Translations under genes and position numbers: made by a program
The notes under the pieces: model-generated
What the model was told of the DNA's origin: nothing
What the model saw: only the letters and a program-made list of their open reading frames with translations
Databases searched by the model: none
Assembly (NCBI RefSeq): GCF_002887775.1
Contig: NZ_LOCM01000021.1
Location: forward strand, 1-54,092
Source: Streptococcus penaeicida
GTDB taxonomy: Bacteria; Bacillota; Bacilli; Lactobacillales; Streptococcaceae
Length of the DNA stretch: 54,092 nucleotides
Reading direction: 5' to 3'
Shown: positions 48,302-54,092 of the stretch, one piece after another
Position numbering within the stretch: position 1 is the first letter of the stretch
Layout of the letters: the number at the start of each line of letters is the position of its first letter

Positions 48302-48330
48302 ATTATAGCATAAGTTGATTCAATTGAAAA
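48302..48330 (-). promoter_or_regulatory. folT promoter
   Basis: Minus-strand extended TGC-TATAAT (-10 at 48302-48307) with TTTTCA (48325-48330) at 17 bp. Confidence 0.6.
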
Positions 48331-48354
48331 TCTCCTAACTTTCCATGTGAAATA

Positions 48355-48363
48355 TGGTATAAT
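48355..48363 (+). promoter_or_regulatory. murF promoter, extended -10
   Basis: TGG-TATAAT; -35 weak. Confidence 0.5.
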
Positions 48364-48404
48364 AGGAGTAACATTTTTTTGTCACTGAAAAAGAAGGAAT
48401 AAAT

Positions 48405-49766
48405 ATGAAACTATCATTACACGAAGTTGCCAAAGTTGTGGAGGCTCAGAATTCTATTTCCGAATTCGAAGACGTTCCCCTGTATCAAATTGAATTTGAT
48501 AGCCGTAAAATTGAAAAAGGCGACCTTTTTCTTCCTTTAAAAGGAGCCATGGATGGTCATGATTTTATTGATAAGGCCTTTGAAAATGGTGCGGCCGCAA
48601 CTTTTTCTGAGAAAGTTATTGAAGGTAGACCGTATATCTTGGTCAAAGATTGCTTAAAGGCATTTCAACAACTGGCTCATTATTACATTGAAAAAATGCG
48701 TCTAGATGTTATCGCAGTTACAGGATCTAATGGTAAAACCTCTACCAAGGACATGATTGAAGCCGTTCTTGCAACGACTTATAAAACATATAAAACACAA
48801 GGTAATTACAATAACGAAATTGGTTTGCCTTACACCATTTTCCATATGCCAGATGATACTGAAAAAATTGTTCTGGAGATGGGGCAAGACCATATGGGTG
48901 ATATCAAACTGCTTTCAGAAATTGCGGAGCCTCACATTGCAGTAGTGACGCTTATTGGTGAAGCCCACTTAGAATTTTTTGGCAGTCGTGAAAAAATTGC
49001 TGAAGGAAAAATGCAGATCACTGAAGGCATGGATTCTCATGGTATCTTATTAGCTCCTGGTGATCCAATTGTTGATCCTTATTTACCTGAAAATCAAATG
49101 GTTATTCGTTTTGGTGACCAACAAGAAATCTATGTTAAAGACATTCAAGAAAGCAAAAACAGCCTTACCTTTACAACAAATGTTTTAGACAAGGCTGTTA
49201 CCTTACCACTATCTGGTAAATACAATGCAACCAATGCCATGTTGGCAGCTTATGTCGGTAAACTTTTAGCAGTTGCTGATGAAGATATTGTCGAAGCTCT
49301 TGAAAATGTTCAACTCACAAAAAACCGTACAGAGTGGAAAGTAGCAGCAAACGGAGCAGATATCTTATCTGATGTTTATAACGCAAATCCAACTGCTATG
49401 CGCTTAATCTTAGAAACTTTTGCCCAAATTGATGCCAATAAAGATGGAAAAAAAATTGCCGTCTTAGCTGATATGAAAGAGTTAGGACCAACTTCAGTAG
49501 ACTTACATAAACAGTTGATAACAGCTCTAAATCCAGATCAGATCCAAGACTTAATTTTCTATGGTGACGATATTGAAGGGTTAGCACAATTAGCTAGTCA
49601 AATGTATCCCATCGGTAAAGTTTATTTCTTTAAGAAAACAGATGAGATTGATCAATTTGATCAAATGAAGCAACACCTTAAAGAAATCCTAGGAAGCCAT
49701 GATCAAATTCTTCTAAAAGGTAGTAATTCAATGAATTTGGCTCAGCTGGTCAAAGATTTAACCTAA
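48405..49766 (+). CDS. murF: UDP-N-acetylmuramoyl-tripeptide--D-alanyl-D-alanine ligase
   Basis: Mur ligase adding the D-Ala-D-Ala dipeptide made by Ddl to UDP-MurNAc-tripeptide. ATP loop VTGSNGKTSTKD near residue 105, and VYNANPTAMRLILE in the C-terminal domain. 453 residues, full-length. GAAGGAA precedes ATG 48405. ddl lies two genes upstream, separated by minus-strand folT, as in other streptococci. Confidence 0.97.
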   Translation: MKLSLHEVAKVVEAQNSISEFEDVPLYQIEFDSRKIEKGDLFLPLKGAMDGHDFIDKAFENGAAATFSEKVIEGRPYILVKDCLKAFQQLAHYYIEKMRLDVIAVTGSNGKTSTKDMIEAVLATTYKTYKTQGNYNNEIGLPYTIFHMPDDTEKIVLEMGQDHMGDIKLLSEIAEPHIAVVTLIGEAHLEFFGSREKIAEGKMQITEGMDSHGILLAPGDPIVDPYLPENQMVIRFGDQQEIYVKDIQESKNSLTFTTNVLDKAVTLPLSGKYNATNAMLAAYVGKLLAVADEDIVEALENVQLTKNRTEWKVAANGADILSDVYNANPTAMRLILETFAQIDANKDGKKIAVLADMKELGPTSVDLHKQLITALNPDQIQDLIFYGDDIEGLAQLASQMYPIGKVYFFKKTDEIDQFDQMKQHLKEILGSHDQILLKGSNSMNLAQLVKDLT

Positions 49767-49834
49767 AGTTCAAAAGTCGTAAACTCCTTGTGATTATTAG
49801 TTTACCCACCATCTTGTCCTTAAAACAAGATTAG

Positions 49835-49840
49835 TATAAT
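49835..49840 (+). promoter_or_regulatory. -10 for the ywaF-like gene
   Basis: TATAAT downstream of two short hairpins (GTAAACT/AGTTTAC and ATCTTGT/ACAAGAT) that probably end murF transcription. Confidence 0.45.
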
Positions 49841-49863
49841 GAAAAAATCAAGAAAGGAGCTTT

Positions 49864-50555
49864 ATGACTTTTTTTGCATTGCAACCAAGTGGAATCCCTC
49901 AAGTACCCCTTAGTTTTTATCTGCTTACACTTGCTTTGATTCCTATATTACTTTATTTAACCATCCGTTATTATCAAAATGCCAGCTTTCGCCAGTTCTT
50001 TTTAGTGCTTCAATTGACACAACTTGTGACTCTGTACGGTTGGTATATCCTCAAAGGTTTCCCCCTCAACGAAGCTTTGCCATTATATCATTGTCGAATG
50101 GGTATGTTGGCCGTTTTTCTTCTGCCAAATAAAACTAAAGCAAAACAACTGTTCATGCTTTTAGGAGTTGGCGGTCCAATCCTAGCCTTATTATCGCCGG
50201 ATCTCTACCCCTATCCAATGACCCATGCCACAAATATTGCCTTTTATTTAGCTCACTATGCCCTAATGGTCAATGCATTAATTTATCTGTTGATTCATTA
50301 TCAGCCCCAAATGAGCTCTGTGAAATTCAACCTAACTTTCTTAGCCTCTCTCAACCTAAGTTTGATCTTGGTCAACCTTCTGACAAAAGGCAATTATGGT
50401 TTTGTTATGAATTCCCCCTAATCCATAGTCATAATCTGATTTTTAATTTTACAGCAGTCACTCTAGTCTTGACGCTTTTAGCTAAGCTAGTAGAATTAGC
50501 TTACCAGCGCTATTTCATGCCAGACGAAATACTGTTTCCGATTGGTAAAGGGTAG
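49864..50555 (+). pseudogene. TIGR02206/YwaF family membrane protein, frameshifted
   Basis: Integral membrane protein of unknown function with about six helices. LPLYHCRMG is a family motif. The frame breaks in a five-C run (50414-50418); a sixth C restores NSPLIHSHNLIFNFTAV and leads to a stop at 50553-50555, 230 residues, the usual length. AAAGGAGC precedes ATG 49864. Confidence 0.8.
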
Positions 50556-50558
50556 TCA

Positions 50559-50587
50559 TTGCTAAAGCCTTTAAATTCCGATATAAT
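50559..50587 (+). promoter_or_regulatory. prfC promoter
   Basis: TTGCTA at 50559-50564 and TATAAT at 50582-50587 are spaced 17 bp, immediately upstream of the ywaF terminator; its transcript would begin inside the hairpin. Confidence 0.65.
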
Positions 50588-50618
50588 AAAAGAGTTGTCG
50601 AAATTACAACTCTTTTTT
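50588..50618 (+). terminator. Terminator of the ywaF-like gene
   Basis: AAAAGAGTTGT and ACAACTCTTTT form an 11-bp stem with a 7-base loop and T-run. Confidence 0.8.
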
Positions 50619-50723
50619 GATAGTAAGAGATGAAGGACTAGACCCATGTAGAAAAAGATATCAGTCGCATGAACGACGCCAAATGATAAAAAAAATTGAA
50701 GCCTAAGTATGTAAGGAAGAGCT

Positions 50724-52238
50724 ATGTCAATACAAGAAGAAATTAAAAAAAGACGCACCTTTGCCATCATCAGTCACCCGGATGCTGGTAAAACAACAAT
50801 TACTGAGCAATTGCTCTATTTTGGTGGTGAAATTCGTGAAGCTGGTACCGTAAAAGGCAAGAAAACAGGAACCTTTGCCAAATCAGACTGGATGGACATT
50901 GAAAAACAAAGGGGAATCTCTGTTACATCATCTGTGATGCAGTTTGATTATGCAGGCAAACGGGTTAACATTCTTGATACACCAGGGCATGAGGACTTCT
51001 CAGAAGATACCTACCGTACCCTAATGGCAGTCGATGCTGCTGTCATGGTTGTAGACTCAGCCAAAGGTATTGAAGCACAAACTAAAAAACTTTTTGAAGT
51101 CGTTAAACACCGCGGTATTCCGGTATTTACTTTCATTAATAAATTAGACCGTGATGGTCGTGAACCCTTAGAACTGTTAGAAGAACTAGAAGAAGTTCTA
51201 GGAATTGCCTCTTACCCAATGAACTGGCCGATTGGTATGGGAAGAGCTTTTGAAGGCCTTTATGATCTTCATAACCAAAGACTAGAACTTTATAAGGGTG
51301 ACCAACGCTTTGCCGCATTTGACGAAGGAGCTAAACTCTTTGCCAATAATCCCTTTTATGAACAAGTCCTTGATGATATCGAGTTACTCCAAGAAGCGGG
51401 AAATGAATTCTCACCGCAAGCCATTCTTGCTGGTGAATTAACACCTGTCTTTTTCGGCTCAGCCCTTACTAATTTTGGTGTTCAAACTTTCCTAGATACC
51501 TTCTTAGAATTTGCTCCAGAGCCGCATGGCCATAAAACAACAGAAGAAAAAGTTATTGATCCTTTAGATAAAGATTTTTCTGGTTTTGTCTTTAAAATCC
51601 AAGCTAATATGGATCCTCGTCACCGTGACCGAATCGCCTTTGTTCGGATTGTTTCGGGCGAATTTGTTAAAGGGATGGGTGTTAACTTAAGTCGTACGGG
51701 TAAAGGTGTTAAACTTTCCAATGTGACGCAGTTTATGGCAGAGTCTCGTGAGAATGTGCAAAATGCCGTTGCTGGTGATATTATCGGGGTTTATGATACA
51801 GGTACTTACCAAGTTGGTGATACCTTAACCGTTGGTAAAAATAAGTTTGAATTTGAGCCTCTTCCAACCTTTACTCCAGAAATCTTTATGAAGGTTTCTG
51901 CTAAAAATGTCATGAAACAAAAATCATTCCATAAAGGGATGGAACAATTGGTTCAAGAAGGCGCAATCCAACTTTATAAAAATTACCAAACTGGTGAGTA
52001 TATGTTAGGTGCTGTCGGACAACTGCAGTTTGAAGTCTTCAAACACCGCATGGAAGGCGAATACAATGCTGAAGTCGTGATGACACCTATGGGCAAGAAA
52101 ACAGTTCGTTGGATTAAAGAAGAAGACCTAGATCAACGCATGTCTTCAAGTCGTAATATTCTGGCTAAGGACCGCTTTGATCAACCTGTATTCTTATTTG
52201 AAAATGATTTCGCCCTTCGTTGGTTTGCAGACAAATAA
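50724..52238 (+). CDS. prfC: Peptide chain release factor 3, C-terminally truncated
   Basis: Translational GTPase that recycles RF1/RF2. G1 [10 protein letters not shown]2 [11 protein letters not shown]3 DTPGHEDF and G4 NKLDRD are intact. The frame stops at TAA 52236-52238, but reading on gives PDVQLEEKM and a second TAA at 52266-52268; family C-termini normally end ...FADKYPDV-x-LEEKM. So a Tyr codon (TAT or TAC) appears to have become TAA, removing 10 residues. This is a substitution, unlike the other defects here. Probably still functional. 504 residues as read. Confidence 0.93.
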   Translation: MSIQEEIKKRRTFAIISHPDAGKTTITEQLLYFGGEIREAGTVKGKKTGTFAKSDWMDIEKQRGISVTSSVMQFDYAGKRVNILDTPGHEDFSEDTYRTLMAVDAAVMVVDSAKGIEAQTKKLFEVVKHRGIPVFTFINKLDRDGREPLELLEELEEVLGIASYPMNWPIGMGRAFEGLYDLHNQRLELYKGDQRFAAFDEGAKLFANNPFYEQVLDDIELLQEAGNEFSPQAILAGELTPVFFGSALTNFGVQTFLDTFLEFAPEPHGHKTTEEKVIDPLDKDFSGFVFKIQANMDPRHRDRIAFVRIVSGEFVKGMGVNLSRTGKGVKLSNVTQFMAESRENVQNAVAGDIIGVYDTGTYQVGDTLTVGKNKFEFEPLPTFTPEIFMKVSAKNVMKQKSFHKGMEQLVQEGAIQLYKNYQTGEYMLGAVGQLQFEVFKHRMEGEYNAEVVMTPMGKKTVRWIKEEDLDQRMSSSRNILAKDRFDQPVFLFENDFALRWFADK

Positions 52239-52275
52239 CCAGATGTTCAATTAGAAGAAAAAATGTAAATATATT

Positions 52276-52306
52276 AAAAGCTAAACAGTCAGGTTTAGCT
52301 TTTTTT
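52276..52306 (+). terminator. prfC terminator
   Basis: AAAAGCTAAAC pairs with GTTTAGCTTTT over a 6-base loop, then T-run. Confidence 0.85.
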
Positions 52307-52314
52307 GTGCATTT

Positions 52315-52334
52315 AAGTTACTTACAAGTAACTT
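52315..52334. promoter_or_regulatory. Perfect 9+9 palindrome upstream of the secreted-protein genes
   Basis: AAGTTACTT and AAGTAACTT separated by AC, about 25 bp upstream of the -35. Possible activator or repressor site; no known regulator assigned. Confidence 0.5.
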
Positions 52335-52359
52335 TTGTTACAAAAATATTACGAAAGTG

Positions 52360-52387
52360 TTGCAAATTAATTTTTAAGTGCTATAAT
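52360..52387 (+). promoter_or_regulatory. Promoter of the secreted-protein genes
   Basis: TTGCAA at 52360-52365 and TATAAT at 52382-52387 are spaced 16 bp, extended TGC. Confidence 0.75.
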
Positions 52388-52427
52388 GAAAATGAAATAA
52401 AAATAAAAAGACATTTGGAGTCCTATT

Positions 52428-53072
52428 ATGAAAAAGAGATTAGCTATTGCACTTTCAGTACTTGGAATAATGTTAAGCCTATTTTTCGCTTTTAAAATGC
52501 TGTCCTCGAATTCTCAAGAGACGGAGGCTAAAAAAGAATTTGGCCAAACCCAAGTTAAAAAAGCAAAATCCATAAAAGTAAAAGCAAGTGAAAGTGAAGA
52601 TAAGACAAAGTCTTCTAAATCTGAAACAACTAATACTAGTCAACAAAACACAAGTCAAACCGATCAGCCTCAGAGTCAGGAAAGCAGTAGCCAATCTACA
52701 AGCCCTTCTAATGAAGCAGGAAATGAAAAAGTTAGTTCAGCACAAACCTTACTAACAAGTTTACAAAAACAGGACTATTCCCCAATTGCAGGAACCTGGA
52801 AAAATGATTTAGGGGAAGTCTTAATTATTGCTGCTGACGGCAGTTTCACACGTGACTATAAACAGACGGATGATACAGTAACTAGAGCTCAAGACAAAAT
52901 TGGTAATGGCTATATCCATGAAAATTGTTACCTTGCTAGTATAACGGGGGCAGGCTTATTGGTTACACCAGCTGGAGTGAAAAACGCCCATATAGGTACT
53001 GTCTATAATCAAGATTCCATCACAATGGGGCAATCCATAGAAGCTGATAAACATCCATTTTTTAAACAGTAA
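52428..53072 (+). CDS. Secreted or membrane-anchored protein with a DUF6287-like GTW domain
   Basis: A 214-residue protein with an N-terminal hydrophobic segment (about residues 4-26), a Ser/Thr/Gln/Lys-rich linker (about 35-105) and a C-terminal domain beginning IAGTWKNDLGE with AADGSFTRD, RAQDKIGNGY and VTPAGVKNAHI. The pattern resembles the DUF6287 family of streptococcal surface proteins; function unknown. It is paralogous in its C-terminal domain to the next gene, 53 bp downstream, and probably cotranscribed. Confidence 0.7.
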   Translation: MKKRLAIALSVLGIMLSLFFAFKMLSSNSQETEAKKEFGQTQVKKAKSIKVKASESEDKTKSSKSETTNTSQQNTSQTDQPQSQESSSQSTSPSNEAGNEKVSSAQTLLTSLQKQDYSPIAGTWKNDLGEVLIIAADGSFTRDYKQTDDTVTRAQDKIGNGYIHENCYLASITGAGLLVTPAGVKNAHIGTVYNQDSITMGQSIEADKHPFFKQ

Positions 53073-53125
53073 TGGAGAGAAGACCTATTTGAAAATAAAA
53101 AAATAGGATAATAAGGAGCGAAAAA

Positions 53126-53962
53126 ATGAAAAAGAAAATTATGATTAGTGCAGTAGTTCTTACATTGGCGTGTTCAAGTATTCTTTGTCTTGGTCAAGAT
53201 CAAGAGAGTGCTCAAGAACAATTCAACAACAAAGCTATTCCAGTTAGTCATCAAAAAGCCGCAAGTAAAGCAGTTGTAAAGGATAGTCAAAAAGTTGACG
53301 GTAAAAAAGCTACAATTTCCAGTCTTCAAAATAATATTAGTCTCCCACAAGAAGAGCATGGAGTGACTGCTCAAGGCTCAGAAAATCAAACTCTAAATAG
53401 CGATACAGTTAGTCAAGCAAATGCTGTTTCAGAAAAATCTTCAAAAGCAAGTTCCCAAGTTATTTCTGAAGCTAGTCTTTCAGATGGAAGTGTCACTAAG
53501 GCACAAACAAATGCAAGTGCCGAAACTAACACAACTAGTCAAAGCCAAGAAGTGGTAGCTAATACTGTAGTTACCCCAACCCTTTTACCAATACCTGCTG
53601 CTTTGGTTGGGACTTGGACTGTTCAGCCAGATACAGATTGGTTAGTAACAATTACGATTTCAGCAGATGGAACCGTTACACGGGTAGACAAGTCGTCAGG
53701 ATATGTCCGTTATGCTCAAGCTCAAACTGCCTATTTTAATGGTGTTTATGATCGTGGTAATGGTTACTATGAGTTAGTCGGTAATAATGGCTATAACCAA
53801 GCTATTATGATTCCTGGTGGTATTGGTGGGGCTAATATTAAATATACCTTTGGTTTCCAACTGCAAGGAACAAGTCTTCTTCCAGTTTTGTGGCAAACAG
53901 GTATCAATTCAGAATTTGACTACTCTTATCCTTTAGGTGGCTCTAGTTTGGTTAAACAATAA
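53126..53962 (+). CDS. Secreted protein with a GTW domain, paralogue of the preceding gene
   Basis: A 278-residue protein with a signal peptide (MKKKIMISAVVLTLACSSIL; a TLAC resembles but does not fit a lipobox), a Ser/Gln/Ala-rich linker (about 30-150) and a C-terminal domain starting LVGTWTVQPDTD with SADGTVTRVD, RYAQAQ, RGNGYYE and IPGGIGGANI. The shared GTW, ADG, TR, AQ and GNGY pattern shows homology to the upstream protein. AAGGAGC precedes ATG 53126. No LPxTG anchor. Function unknown. Confidence 0.7.
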   Translation: MKKKIMISAVVLTLACSSILCLGQDQESAQEQFNNKAIPVSHQKAASKAVVKDSQKVDGKKATISSLQNNISLPQEEHGVTAQGSENQTLNSDTVSQANAVSEKSSKASSQVISEASLSDGSVTKAQTNASAETNTTSQSQEVVANTVVTPTLLPIPAALVGTWTVQPDTDWLVTITISADGTVTRVDKSSGYVRYAQAQTAYFNGVYDRGNGYYELVGNNGYNQAIMIPGGIGGANIKYTFGFQLQGTSLLPVLWQTGINSEFDYSYPLGGSSLVKQ

Positions 53963-53995
53963 GAAGAGGCTGGGACAAAAGTCTTCATAACTAAT

Positions 53996-54034
53996 AAAAA
54001 CAGAGACTCACGTTTGATGTGATTCTCTGTTTTT
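53996..54034. terminator. Hairpin terminator between secreted gene and transposase
   Basis: AAAAACAGAGACTCAC pairs with GTGATTCTCTGTTTTT with one mismatch over a 7-base loop; A/T tracts on both sides make it bidirectional. Confidence 0.75.
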
Positions 54035-54092
54035 AATTTCTTATCATTCTCTTATTGTATTTCAGTAGATTATTGGCCATGAGGACCAAACC
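54033..54092 (-). CDS. Transposase C-terminus, partial
   Basis: The minus strand reads GLVLMANNLLKYNKRMIRN then TAA at 54033-54035. The LVLMANNLLKY ending resembles IS1182/IS5-type DDE transposases, whose tails carry a FxLMAxNLxK motif. Only 19 residues are visible. Confidence 0.5.
   Translation of the reverse strand, partial: GLVLMANNLLKYNKRMIRN

Larger units (their letters stand above)
53966..54092 (-). mobile_element. End of an IS1182/IS5-like insertion sequence
   Basis: GAGGCTGGGACAAAAGTC at 53966 resembles the terminal repeat commonly seen at streptococcal IS1182-type element ends. Next to it is a terminator and the transposase C-terminus on the minus strand. The element continues past the window. 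Confidence 0.5.

Noticed and set aside
50640..50710. Two tiny overlapping frames (MNDAK, MIKKIEA) in the prfC leader
   Set aside because: Too short and without ribosome sites.

Overview
The window is low-GC Firmicute DNA and reads as a Streptococcus chromosome. It carries the streptococcal division and cell wall block (murD-murG-divIB-ftsA-ftsZ-ylmE-sepF-ylmG-ylmH-divIVA-ileS), ClpE, PBP2b-recR-ddl, the niacin and folate ECF S-components, and a PmtA-type metal ATPase behind PerR boxes. The protein sequences look closest to the pyogenic group (S. uberis or S. parauberis type); that placement is inference from memory, not a search. Both ends stop inside transposase genes, an ISL3-like one on the left and an IS1182/IS5-like one on the right, so the window may be a whole draft contig broken at repeated insertion sequences.

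Layout. 0.3-10 kb: peptidoglycan precursor and divisome operon, then a T-box leader controlling ileS (10-13 kb). 13.2-20 kb: four minus-strand genes (oligoendopeptidase, M20D amidohydrolase, Xaa-His dipeptidase, YheO-type PAS/HTH regulator) face a divergent YfcC-type transporter across a promoter region with a perfect palindrome; together they look like a regulated peptide or acyl-amino-acid uptake and breakdown module. 20-23.5 kb: DUF1827, Nudix and clpE under a CtsR box and a CIRCE-like element. 23.6-35.5 kb: YkuJ-like protein, amino acid ABC transporter, folD-nnrD, xseA-xseB-ispA-tlyA-argR-recN, degV-SGNH-ypmS, hup. 35.6-40 kb: PerR-boxed pmtA, a small protein, a lipoprotein and pyrD. 40-46 kb: gpmA, niaR-niaX around a 36-bp perfect palindrome, a formate/nitrite-type channel, pbp2B and recR. 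46-54 kb: a 580-bp structured intergenic region, ddl, THF-riboswitch-controlled folT, murF, a ywaF-like gene, prfC and two related secreted proteins.

A recurring anomaly is loss of one base (two in xseA), mostly in short homopolymer runs. It breaks yfcC, an ABC ATPase, xseA, the SGNH hydrolase, a lipoprotein (twice), recR, ddl and the ywaF-like gene, and possibly the pbp2B start and a small ORF. Housekeeping genes such as ddl and recR are among them, so under-called homopolymers are the most economical explanation; real decay cannot be excluded. prfC is different: an in-frame UAA replaces a codon 11 positions before the next in-frame stop.

Regulation visible in the sequence: T-box (ileS), THF riboswitch with an apparent Shine-Dalgarno switch (folT), CtsR/CIRCE (clpE), Per boxes (pmtA), a probable NiaR palindrome (niaX), a cre-like site (small ORF at 37.7 kb), and several promoters that overlap the upstream gene's terminator. 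The most unusual unexplained sequence is 45.97-46.42 kb, which holds a predicted multi-branched RNA fold, a second long hairpin and a dispersed hairpin repeat. No tRNA, rRNA, CRISPR array or prophage was seen.
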